From Bacteroidota bacterium (GTDB lineage Bacteria; Bacteroidota; Bacteroidia; Bacteroidales; B39-G9), in the NCBI GenBank assembly GCA_003648455.1, contig QMPG01000194.1:1-6148 (forward strand): a stretch of 6,148 nt of DNA, read 5' to 3'. Below, piece by piece: positions 1 to 5,946 of this stretch; positions within the stretch are counted from its first letter, which is position 1, and each line of letters starts with the position of its first letter. The notes under the pieces are model-generated. The model saw only the letters and a list, made by a program, of their open reading frames with translations, ran no database searches and had not been told where the DNA came from. The position numbers were made by a program, and so were the translations under genes.

Positions 1-90
1 ACAACAACATCTGCTTTTACAGGCGAATTTCTTAAAAGCAATTCAACTCGACAAGAGTTTATGCATTTAATAGGGACAAAACTGTCATAA
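1..90 (+). CDS. C-terminal end of a gene cut by the window edge, possibly an UvrA-type ATPase
   Basis: Reading back in frame from the TAA at 88-90 gives 29 uninterrupted codons to the window start. The peptide contains Ser-Ala-Phe-Thr-Gly-Glu-Phe-Leu-Lys near residues 4-12 and ends in Gly-Thr-Lys-Leu-Ser. A Ser-(Tyr/Phe)-Thr-Gly-x-(Tyr/Phe)-Leu-Lys stretch is typical of the extreme C-terminus of UvrA, the damage-recognition ATPase of nucleotide excision repair. That is the only basis for the suggestion, and the 17 residues after it are not something I recognise. The strong palindrome just after the stop supports a real gene end here. The gene is convergent with the outer-membrane protein gene. 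The existence of the gene end is fairly likely; its identity is weak. Confidence 0.42.
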   Translation, partial: TTTSAFTGEFLKSNSTRQEFMHLIGTKLS

Positions 91-101
91 GATATTTCAT
101 A

Positions 102-137
102 ATAAAATAAATCCCGAATATTCGGGATTTATTTTAT
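102..137. terminator. Bidirectional intrinsic terminator, 36-bp perfect palindrome
   Basis: Positions 102-119 and 120-137 are exact reverse complements. The arms have a CCCG/CGGG core and outer A/T tracts that give a U-rich run on either strand. It lies between two convergent genes, 12 bases after the stop at 88-90 and 60 bases beyond the stop of the outer-membrane protein gene. This is the expected place for a shared rho-independent terminator. The fold in RNA would have a few unpaired bases at the centre. Confidence 0.85.
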
Positions 138-196
138 CTTATAATATTGGATAAATATAATAAAAACTATCATCTGTAGTAAAACCATAATATTTA

Positions 197-940
197 TTAT
201 TCTTCGCTAACTTTTTTTTCACCCTCAAGCTCTACACCTGCATCTTCGTCATAATTGTTTGACTTCTTAAAGATATGTTTTCTTGAGAAAGCTATTATAT
301 CATTAATATCATAAACATAGGTTAAAGTAATACCAAGAGATCTATTTGTGTTTCTACCTGTTTCAATTTTATCAGAATCGATAACTCCAAAATCATATCT
401 TAAATCAAAAAGCAAATCACCATCTTTTAAATCATATTCAAAACCGGCTCCGATATTTAAACCAAAATCCACGGTTTTATATCTTGAGTCTTCAAGGTGA
501 TACTCTTCTCCATCTGAGTAAATTACTTTTCCTCCTACTAAAACATTTGTATATGTGCCACCATTAGCATAAAGTTTCATCTTCCCAATTTGTATAAATT
601 TAAATTTTGCTAAAATCGGAATACCGAAAAAATTCTCTCTTGTCTTGGCTTCTGTTCCATAAGCTTCAATAACATCGCCCTTTTGAGAGTAAACTAATTC
701 CGATTGAATTGAGAGTTTTTCTGTTATACCGAAATTTCCTATTGCACCAATTTGAAATCCCATTTTAACTTTTTGTTCCATACCTGATGGTAATTCTTTT
801 TTTACAGACGATATTGTTGTTCCTGTTTTTATACCAAGATCAAGGTAGCCAATTCCAAAATTCCCAATTGTAAATAATTGCGAATAAGAGCTTATTACAA
901 ATAATAAAAGCAGTAAGTTGGTTAAATAAAATTTTTTCAT
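197..940 (-). CDS. PorT-family outer-membrane beta-barrel protein (OMP_b-brl_2 type)
   Basis: The product is 247 residues and probably a small outer-membrane beta-barrel of unknown specific role. Residues 1-20 form a signal peptide: Lys-Lys after the initiator, a Leu-rich core, then Ser-Tyr-Ser before Gln21, a usual Bacteroidota cleavage pattern. The mature part alternates short hydrophobic/aromatic strands with Gly and polar turns. Examples are the Gly-Ile-Lys-Thr-Gly segment, Leu-Ser-Ile-Gln-Ser-Glu-Leu-Val-Tyr-Ser-Gln-Lys-Gly-Asp, and the Ile-Pro-Ile-Leu-Ala-Lys-Phe-Lys-Phe strand. These match the PorT-like outer-membrane barrel family (PF13568 type). The last strand is followed by a charged tail of about 30 residues, which is unusual because many barrels end at the last strand. 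The start at 940 is chosen because the frame stays open to an ATG at 1054, but that would put 38 unrelated residues before the signal peptide. The gene is divergent from fabD. The family is well supported; the function is unknown. Confidence 0.85.
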   Translation of the reverse strand: MKKFYLTNLLLLLFVISSYSQLFTIGNFGIGYLDLGIKTGTTISSVKKELPSGMEQKVKMGFQIGAIGNFGITEKLSIQSELVYSQKGDVIEAYGTEAKTRENFFGIPILAKFKFIQIGKMKLYANGGTYTNVLVGGKVIYSDGEEYHLEDSRYKTVDFGLNIGAGFEYDLKDGDLLFDLRYDFGVIDSDKIETGRNTNRSLGITLTYVYDINDIIAFSRKHIFKKSNNYDEDAGVELEGEKKVSEE

Positions 941-1041
941 AATAAAAAGGTTTTGTTTAACTATTAATTTATTGATAAAATATTTAAATAAATTGTTTGT
1001 AATAAAACTGATTTTAAAATTATTACAATATAAATCAAAAT

Positions 1042-1076
1042 ATTGATATTGCAAATATATTTTTTTCTTACTTTTG
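1042..1076 (+). promoter_or_regulatory. Candidate fabD promoter
   Basis: TACTTTTG at 1069-1076 matches the Bacteroidota -7 consensus TAnnTTTG exactly. A weak -33 candidate, ATTG at 1042-1045, lies 23 bases upstream; the consensus is TTTG. Transcription would begin around 1082-1085 and leave a leader of about 20 bases. The sequence just before the fabD ATG is A-rich (TTAAAAAATG) with no Shine-Dalgarno motif, as is common in this phylum. Confidence 0.55.
1052..1059 (-). promoter_or_regulatory. Candidate -7 box of the outer-membrane protein gene promoter
   Basis: On the - strand this reads TATATTTG, an exact match to the Bacteroidota -7 consensus TAnnTTTG. It would give a leader of roughly 100 bases before the ATG at 940. 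I see no good TTTG-like -33 element 19-23 bases upstream, so support rests on one box. It is the only TAnnTTTG match I found on this strand in the intergenic region. Confidence 0.4.
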
Positions 1077-1102
1077 CATTAATAATTATTAAAAGTTAAA
1101 AA

Positions 1103-1975
1103 ATGAAAGCATATGTTTTCCCCGGTCAAGGGGCTCAATTTGTTGGAATGGGTAAAGACCTTTACGACAATTCAGACTTAGCAAAAAATCTTTTTGAAAA
1201 AGCAAACAAAATATTAGGATTTAACATTACCGAATTAATGTTTAATGGAACTGACGAAGACCTTAAACAAACAAAAGTTACTCAACCTGCAATTTTTCTG
1301 CACTCAGTAATTTTAGCCGAAACTCTTAACGATTTTGCTCCTGATATGGTTGCAGGTCACTCACTTGGCGAATTTTCGGCTTTAGTTGCAAATAAAACAT
1401 TATCATTTGAAAACGGATTAATATTAGTCTCAAAACGAGCAATGGCAATGCAAAAAGCATGTGAAAAAGAACCATCAACAATGGCTGCAATTATTGGTAT
1501 GGAAGATGAAGTTGTTGAAAAAGTTTGCTCTGAAATTGACGAGGTGGTTATTCCTGCAAATTATAACAGCCCGGGACAAGTAGTTATTTCAGGTTCAATA
1601 AAAGGCATTGATTTGGCTGTTGAGAAACTTACCGAATTAGGTGCAAAGCGTGCAATTAAACTTGCTGTTGGTGGTGCTTTTCATTCACCATTAATGGAAT
1701 CGGCAAGAGTTGAATTAGAAAATGCCATTAACTCAACTAATTTTAATAAACCAATTTGTCCGGTTTATCAAAATGTTAATGCAAAACCAACTGACGATCC
1801 TGCAATAATAAAACAAAATTTAATTTCTCAGCTAACATCTCCTGTTAGATGGACACAAACTGTTAAAAATATGTTAGCTGCCGGTGCGGACTCTTTTACT
1901 GAAGTTGGTCCCGGAAAAGTATTGCAAGGATTAATTAAAAAAGTTGACAGAAAAGTAGCAACTCAAAGTGCTTAA
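1103..1975 (+). CDS. fabD: Malonyl-CoA:acyl-carrier-protein transacylase (FabD)
   Basis: This cytosolic enzyme moves the malonyl group from malonyl-CoA to holo-ACP and so supplies the extender unit for type II fatty-acid synthesis. The 290-residue length is normal for the family, with no sign of truncation. Visible motifs are Phe-Pro-Gly-Gln-Gly-Ala-Gln at 6-12 (Gln9 contributes to the oxyanion hole), Gly-His-Ser-Leu-Gly-Glu at 85-90 with nucleophile Ser87, and Arg112 in Lys-Arg-Ala-Met-Ala-Met-Gln, which in the family binds the malonyl carboxylate. Also present are Asn-Tyr-Asn-Ser-Pro-Gly-Gln near 153-159, catalytic His194 in Gly-Ala-Phe-His-Ser-Pro-Leu-Met, and Glu-Val-Gly-Pro-Gly-Lys near 267-272. 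The ATG at 1103 gives the expected N-terminus directly before the first motif. The gene stands alone here, divergent from the outer-membrane gene and convergent with nifJ, not inside a fab operon within the window. Confidence 0.97.
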   Translation: MKAYVFPGQGAQFVGMGKDLYDNSDLAKNLFEKANKILGFNITELMFNGTDEDLKQTKVTQPAIFLHSVILAETLNDFAPDMVAGHSLGEFSALVANKTLSFENGLILVSKRAMAMQKACEKEPSTMAAIIGMEDEVVEKVCSEIDEVVIPANYNSPGQVVISGSIKGIDLAVEKLTELGAKRAIKLAVGGAFHSPLMESARVELENAINSTNFNKPICPVYQNVNAKPTDDPAIIKQNLISQLTSPVRWTQTVKNMLAAGADSFTEVGPGKVLQGLIKKVDRKVATQSA

Positions 1976-2043
1976 TTTATTACATTATTAAATCAAGCTC
2001 TTTCGGATTTGTAATTAATAGTGTTCGGAAGAAAAATTATCAG

Positions 2044-2082
2044 GTCATCCAGAACAACGTCATCCTGAACTTGTTTCAGGAT
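2044..2082. repeat. REP-like GTCATCCTGAAC palindromic repeat with an adjacent degenerate copy
   Basis: ATCCTGAA (2062-2069) and TTCAGGAT (2075-2082) are perfect 8-bp arms around the loop CTTGT. A degenerate copy of its left half stands just before it: GTCATCCAGAAC at 2044-2055 differs at one position from GTCATCCTGAAC at 2059-2070. From memory, GTCATCCTGAAC-type hairpins are dispersed in many bacterial intergenic regions, so this is probably one member of a genome-wide family. It does not look like a terminator because no U-run follows. Confidence 0.65.
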
Positions 2083-2098
2083 CTATTAATTCTCGCTT

Positions 2099-2181
2099 AA
2101 ACCTGCCAAGTTTTCTATAATTCAGATTACCAACGTTTTAAACCTACGGCTTTTAATGCCCCAAACCTGGCAGGTTTTTTT
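2099..2181. repeat. Inverted pair of AAACCTGCCAGGTTT-type repeats
   Basis: AAACCTGCCAAGTTT (2099-2113) matches the reverse complement of AAACCTGGCAGGTTT (2163-2177) at 14 of 15 positions, with 49 bases between them. Each copy is also nearly self-complementary, so each can form its own hairpin or the two can pair together. A T-run follows the right copy (2175-2181). The motif resembles AACCTG/CAGGTT repeats seen between genes in Bacteroidota; whether it is dispersed in this genome cannot be told here. Confidence 0.55.
2163..2181 (+). terminator. Weak candidate terminator downstream of fabD
   Basis: AAACC (2163-2167) and GGTTT (2173-2177) can close a five-base loop TGGCA, followed by T through 2181. 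This is the first hairpin plus U-run after the fabD stop at 1973-1975, nearly 190 bases downstream. The stem is short, so fabD may instead be terminated by the stronger structure at 2316-2343. Confidence 0.3.
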
Positions 2182-2226
2182 AAGCTTTCTCCCCGACAAG
2201 TAGAGGGGTACCGAAAAAAAACCGCT

Positions 2227-2249
2227 CTTTCGGACATCTAATCCGAAAG
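2227..2249. repeat. Perfect 8-bp hairpin CTTTCGGA/TCCGAAAG
   Basis: CTTTCGGA (2227-2234) and TCCGAAAG (2242-2249) are exact reverse complements around the 7-base loop CATCTAA. The left arm repeats a sequence found at 2000-2007, so this hairpin belongs to the same repeat family as the outer units of the cluster. The following CTTTATTT is only partly U-rich, so a terminator role is doubtful. Confidence 0.55.
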
Positions 2250-2315
2250 CTTTATTTACTAATGATAATTTAAAAAAATCTGATTACAAATTCGAAATAT
2301 CGAATATTTAAACAA

Positions 2316-2343
2316 AAAAAAGAGGCATAAAAGCCTCTTTTTT
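2316..2343. terminator. Bidirectional intrinsic terminator between fabD and nifJ
   Basis: The arms at 2316-2326 and 2333-2343 are perfect 11-bp complements, with a GAGGC/GCCTC core and A/T outer pairs around the loop ATAAAA. On the - strand the stem is followed by a run of U, as expected for terminating nifJ, whose stop codon is at 2373-2371, 28 bases upstream of the stem. The T-run on the + strand lets it also stop transcription coming from fabD. Confidence 0.88.
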
Positions 2344-2370
2344 AGTATAATTATTTTCAATAAATCTCTC

Positions 2371-3216
2371 TTACTCAGAAAAATCTAAAGCTTGTAATCG
2401 TTTATAACTGTTATATCTCCATTTAGCGTCTTTCTCTGCTTCTGCAAATAAAATTTTTGCTTCTTCAGGGAATGATTTTTGCAATGAAGAATATCTTACC
2501 TCACCTAATAAGAAATTTTGGAATTCATCCCAATTAGGTTCTTTTGAATCAAGAGTAAATGGGTTCTTTCCTTCTTTTTCCATTTCAGGATTAAACCTGT
2601 AAAGATGCCAGTAACCTGATTGAACAGCTCTTTTCTCTTCAGTTTGAGTTTTACCCATACCTGCTTTTAATCCATGATTAATACATGGTGCATAAGCAAT
2701 AATTATAGAAGGTCCGTTATAAGCTTCTGCTTCTCTAACAGCTTTTAAATACTGTGCTTGATTAGCTCCCATTGCAACTTGTGCAACATAAACATAACCA
2801 TAAGACATTGCCATTTTACCAAGATCTTTCTTTCTAACTTTTTTACCTGAAGCAGCAAATTTTGCAACAGCTGCTGTTGGTGTAGCTTTAGATGATTGAC
2901 CACCTGTGTTAGAATAAACCTCAGTATCAACAACTAAAACATTTACATCTTCACCTGAAGCAAGAACGTGATCTAATCCACCATATCCAATGTCATAAGC
3001 CCATCCGTCACCACCAAAAATCCATACAGATTTCTTAACTAAATATTGTTTTAATTTCAAGATGTCTTTTGCAATATCCGACTTATCTTTTTCAAGTAAT
3101 TCAATAACCTTTGCAGAAGCTATTTCTGATTTTTCAGCATTGTCTTTACCTTCAATCCACTCATTAAAAGCATCTTTAATATCTGAAGAAAGATTACCTT
3201 CTAATGCTAATTTCAT
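2371..3216 (-). CDS. nifJ: Pyruvate:ferredoxin oxidoreductase, C-terminal TPP-binding part (split nifJ)
   Basis: This is the C-terminal quarter of PFOR, 281 residues from the ATG at 3216-3214. The frame is open one codon further, to TTG at 3219. It carries the thiamine-diphosphate site: Gly-Gly-Asp-Gly-Trp-Ala-Tyr-Asp near residues 68-75 and the Mg-binding Asn-Thr-Gly-Gly near 103-106. It also has Ala-Pro-Cys-Ile-Asn-His-Gly near 176-182, whose Cys (about 178) is in the family the fourth ligand of the proximal [4Fe-4S] cluster. The end, Trp-Arg-Tyr-Asn-Ser-Tyr-Lys-Arg-Leu-Gln, is usual for PFORs lacking the extra C-terminal domain of the Desulfovibrio enzyme. Its first residues (Met-Lys-Leu-Ala-Leu-Glu-Gly) continue directly from the end of the upstream part in homologs. 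The ATG shares its A with the upstream TGA (TGATG), so coupled re-initiation is possible. There is no Shine-Dalgarno sequence before it. By itself the fragment lacks the pyruvate-binding and Fe-S-transfer domains and would not be active. Confidence 0.85.
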   Translation of the reverse strand: MKLALEGNLSSDIKDAFNEWIEGKDNAEKSEIASAKVIELLEKDKSDIAKDILKLKQYLVKKSVWIFGGDGWAYDIGYGGLDHVLASGEDVNVLVVDTEVYSNTGGQSSKATPTAAVAKFAASGKKVRKKDLGKMAMSYGYVYVAQVAMGANQAQYLKAVREAEAYNGPSIIIAYAPCINHGLKAGMGKTQTEEKRAVQSGYWHLYRFNPEMEKEGKNPFTLDSKEPNWDEFQNFLLGEVRYSSLQKSFPEEAKILFAEAEKDAKWRYNSYKRLQALDFSE

Positions 3217-5906
3217 CAATCTTCAATTCTGCTTCTAAATTTATCAATACCGGTAGCCATACCAAAACCATACTCAGCATTATCTTCAAATAATGAATTT
3301 GCCCAAGCAGGTCCGTGTCCATTCTCTTTGCTTGCGCAATATGGAGTTGAAGGTGCAGAACCACCATAAATAGAAGAACAACCTGTTGCATTTGCTACAA
3401 GCATTCTCTCACCAAATAATTGAGTAATTAATTTAATATAAGGAGTTTCACCACAACCTGCACAAGCTCCTGAGAATTCAAATAATGGTTGAGCAAATTG
3501 ACTTGCTTTAACATTTGTTTTAGGTAAAATTTTATCTTTATATGTAACTTTGTTTGCCATATAATCCCATCTTTCAATCTCATCTTGTTGAGTTTCAAGA
3601 TGTTTCATGACTAATGATTTGTCTTTAGTAGGGCAAACATCAACACAGCTACCACAGCCAGTACAATCAAGAGGACTTACTTGAATTCTAAATTGTAATC
3701 CGTCTAATCCTTTACCAATAGCTTTTTTTGTTTTTGTTCCTTCAGGAGCATTTTTCAACTCATTCTCATCTAGTAAGAATGGACGAATAGCTGCATGAGG
3801 ACAAACATAAGCACATTGATTACATTGAATACAATTATCAACATTCCACTCAGGTACACTTACTGCAACACCTCTTTTTTCGTATTCGGTTGTTCCTGAT
3901 GGGAAAGTTCCATCTTCTCTTCCAACAAAAGCACTTACCGGTAAACTATCACCATTCTGTGCATTAATTGGATCGCAAACATTCTTAATAAAATCAGGAA
4001 CATTTCTATCTTGTTTAACTTCTTTAACTTCAATATTTTTCCATTCTTGAGGAACTTCTACTTTAACAATGTTTTGACCACCTGCATCTACAGCAGCATA
4101 GTTCATATTAACAATGCTCTCGCCTTTTTTACCATAAGACTTAACAATAGCCTTTTTCATCTCATCAACTGCTTTTTCGAAAGGAATAACCTCTGCAATT
4201 TTAAAGAAAGCTGATTGCATTATGGTGTTTGTTCGAGTACCAAGACCTATTTCCTCACCTAATTTAGTCGCATTAATGATATAAAAATTAATATCATTCT
4301 CAGCTAAATATTTTTTCATGTTGTCAGGAAGATTCTTTTTAGTTTCTTCTACGTCCCAAATACTATTTAATAAGAATGAACCCGATTTTTTCAAACCTTT
4401 CAATACATCATATTTATAAATATATGAAGGAACATGACAAGCAACAAAATCCGGAGAATTTACAAGATAAGTTGAACGAATAGGAATATCTCCAAATCTT
4501 AAATGTGAAGTTGTGAAACCTCCTGATTTCTTTGAATCATATGCAAAATATGCCTGGCAATATTTATCGGTTGTGCCACCAATAATTTTAATTGAATTCT
4601 TATTAGCACCAACAGTACCATCAGAACCTAAACCATAAAATTTAGCAGCGAAATTGCCCTCAGGAGCAACATTAACAGCGGGTAACAATGGTAATGATTT
4701 AAATGTTACATCATCAACAATACCAAGAGTGAAACCATTTTTAGGTTCTTTTTGTTTTAAGTTTTCATATACTGAAATAATTTGAGAAGGAGTTGTATCT
4801 TTAGAACTCAAACCATATCTACCACCAACAATTAAAGGTTTATTTTCTTTTTCATAAAAAATATCTCTAATATCAAGATATAATGGTTCTCCAGTTGCTC
4901 CGGGTTCTTTAGTTCTATCTAAAACAGAAATTCTTTTTACTGTTTTTGGTAATGCTCTAAAGAAATATTTTTCAGAAAATGGACGATAAAGGTGAACTGC
5001 AATTAATCCAACTTTTTCTCCTTTGGCAACTAAGTAATCAACAACTTCTTTAATAGTATCGGTTACAGAACCCATTGCTACAATAATGTTTTCAGCATCT
5101 TCAGCTCCGTAATAATCAAATGGATGATATTCACGACCTGTTAATTTTGTAATTTCTTGCATATAATTTTCAACAATATCAGGAACATTGTCATAAAATT
5201 TATTTGCAGATTCTTTAGCTTGGAAATAAATATCAGGATTTTGAGCTGTTCCTCTTGTTACAGGGTGTTCAGGATTTAAAGCTTTATTTTTAAAATTTTG
5301 TACAGCTTCAAAATCAAGTAATTTTGACATATCTTCTGTATCAATAACTTCAATTTTTTGAATTTCGTGTGAAGTTCTAAAACCATCGAAGAAATGAACA
5401 AAAGGAATACGAGATTTAATAGATGAAAGATGAGCTACACCTGCTAAATCCATTATTTCTTGTACACTACCTGTAGCGAGAAAACCAAAACCTGTTTGTC
5501 GTGCTGCATAAATATCATTATGATCGCCAAAAATTGAAAGAGCATGTGCTGCAATACTTCTTGCACTTACATGAAAAACTGCAGGTAATAATTCTCCTGC
5601 CATTTTATACATATTTGGAACCATTAACAATAGTCCTTGAGAAGCTGTATATGTAGAGGTTAATGCTCCAGCTTGTAATGAACCATGAACCGCACCGGAT
5701 GCTCCACCTTCCGATTGCATTTCTGCAACTTTAACTGTGTCTCCAAAAATATTTTTTCGACCATGTGCTGACCACTCATCAATATATTCTGCCATTGTTG
5801 ATGATGGTGTAATTGGGTAAATACAAGCTACATCGCTAAACATATATCCGATATGTGCAGCAGCATAGTTACCATCACATGTAATAAACTTTTTATTTTT
5901 TTTCAT
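3216..5906 (-). CDS. nifJ: Pyruvate:ferredoxin oxidoreductase, N-terminal part with pyruvate and Fe-S domains (split nifJ)
   Basis: PFOR oxidises pyruvate with CoA to acetyl-CoA and CO2 and reduces ferredoxin in the cytosol. This 896-residue part covers domains I-V and the start of VI. Domain I has Tyr-Pro-Ile-Thr-Pro-Ser-Ser (30-36; Thr33), Glu66 in Met-Gln-Ser-Glu-Gly-Gly-Ala, and Arg116 in His-Val-Ser-Ala-Arg-Ser; these correspond to Thr31, Glu64 and Arg114 of the Desulfovibrio africanus enzyme. The ferredoxin-like domain V has two complete 4Fe-4S motifs, Cys692/695/698/702 and Cys748/751/754/758. Domain VI begins with Gly-Ala-Cys-Ala-Gly-Cys-Gly (Cys815, Cys818) and Cys843, three of the four proximal-cluster ligands. 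The frame then ends at TGA 3218-3216 after Arg-Ser-Arg-Ile-Glu-Asp, where normal PFORs continue with Leu-Met-Lys. The start at 5906 fits the usual N-terminus. No key residue is missing, so decay, if any, is recent. Confidence 0.93.
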   Translation of the reverse strand: MKKNKKFITCDGNYAAAHIGYMFSDVACIYPITPSSTMAEYIDEWSAHGRKNIFGDTVKVAEMQSEGGASGAVHGSLQAGALTSTYTASQGLLLMVPNMYKMAGELLPAVFHVSARSIAAHALSIFGDHNDIYAARQTGFGFLATGSVQEIMDLAGVAHLSSIKSRIPFVHFFDGFRTSHEIQKIEVIDTEDMSKLLDFEAVQNFKNKALNPEHPVTRGTAQNPDIYFQAKESANKFYDNVPDIVENYMQEITKLTGREYHPFDYYGAEDAENIIVAMGSVTDTIKEVVDYLVAKGEKVGLIAVHLYRPFSEKYFFRALPKTVKRISVLDRTKEPGATGEPLYLDIRDIFYEKENKPLIVGGRYGLSSKDTTPSQIISVYENLKQKEPKNGFTLGIVDDVTFKSLPLLPAVNVAPEGNFAAKFYGLGSDGTVGANKNSIKIIGGTTDKYCQAYFAYDSKKSGGFTTSHLRFGDIPIRSTYLVNSPDFVACHVPSYIYKYDVLKGLKKSGSFLLNSIWDVEETKKNLPDNMKKYLAENDINFYIINATKLGEEIGLGTRTNTIMQSAFFKIAEVIPFEKAVDEMKKAIVKSYGKKGESIVNMNYAAVDAGGQNIVKVEVPQEWKNIEVKEVKQDRNVPDFIKNVCDPINAQNGDSLPVSAFVGREDGTFPSGTTEYEKRGVAVSVPEWNVDNCIQCNQCAYVCPHAAIRPFLLDENELKNAPEGTKTKKAIGKGLDGLQFRIQVSPLDCTGCGSCVDVCPTKDKSLVMKHLETQQDEIERWDYMANKVTYKDKILPKTNVKASQFAQPLFEFSGACAGCGETPYIKLITQLFGERMLVANATGCSSIYGGSAPSTPYCASKENGHGPAWANSLFEDNAEYGFGMATGIDKFRSRIED

Positions 5907-5946
5907 GTTTTATATTATTTAAAAGTTCAAAATTTAACTCAATCTA

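Larger units (their letters stand above)
1996..2305. repeat. Cluster of degenerate palindromic repeats in a 395-bp gene-free region
   Basis: I see no credible coding sequence from 1976 to 2370. The region instead holds related repeat units. TTTCGGATTTGTAATT at 2001-2016 matches the reverse complement of 2282-2297 at 14 of 16 positions, so these two units bracket the cluster as imperfect inverted repeats. A GCTCTTTCGGA 11-mer occurs at both 1997-2007 and 2224-2234. ATTCGA/TCGAAT arms (2290-2295 and 2300-2305) form a further small hairpin at the right boundary. No transposase gene is present. It could be a decayed miniature mobile element or an accumulation of unrelated intergenic repeats. Confidence 0.5.
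2371..5906 (-). pseudogene. nifJ: Whole nifJ locus, interrupted by an apparent one-base deletion
   Basis: The two parts join into one colinear PFOR of about 1178 residues, the normal length for the homodimeric type. Across the junction the - strand reads GAAGATTGATGAAA. Adding one T gives GAA-GAT-TTG-ATG-AAA (Glu-Asp-Leu-Met-Lys), which restores the expected continuous sequence. In the upstream frame TGA is followed by TGA, AAT and TAG, so stop-codon readthrough cannot rescue it. I call it interrupted rather than dead, because all cofactor residues survive and the TGATG overlap could allow a two-chain product. A sequencing or assembly error is equally possible. The gene appears monocistronic between the promoter at 5947-5977 and the terminator at 2316-2343. 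Confidence 0.5.

Noticed and set aside
941..1054. Upstream extension of the outer-membrane gene to an ATG at 1054
   Set aside because: It would add 38 residues ahead of a clear signal peptide and place the start inside the divergent promoter region.
1976..2370. CRISPR array or small RNA gene in the repeat-rich intergenic region
   Set aside because: The repeats are dissimilar palindromes at irregular spacing, with no regular repeat-spacer pattern. No convincing promoter plus terminator unit for an RNA was found.
2745..2933. A 62-codon frame on the - strand
   Set aside because: It lies wholly inside the nifJ C-terminal part in another frame and has low-complexity Leu/Gln-rich composition, typical of a shadow frame.
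3213..3218. Stop-codon recoding (readthrough or selenocysteine at TGA)
   Set aside because: The same frame has a second TGA immediately after, then AAT and TAG, and the downstream homology lies in a different frame.
3211..3230. Programmed -1 frameshifting as the explanation for the nifJ split
   Set aside because: The codons before the stop (ATT GAA GAT TGA) contain no X-XXY-YYZ slippery heptamer, and the Asp tRNA would mispair after slipping one base. Re-initiation at TGATG or a one-base artefact is simpler.
3194..3391. A 65-codon - strand frame crossing the nifJ junction
   Set aside because: It is in the third frame, has no PFOR similarity, and does not bridge the two halves; it is a shadow of domain VI.
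4011..4214. A 67-codon + strand frame opposite nifJ
   Set aside because: It is antisense to well-conserved PFOR sequence, rich in Phe and Asn as expected for the complement of AT-rich coding DNA, and has no promoter or neighbour that supports it.
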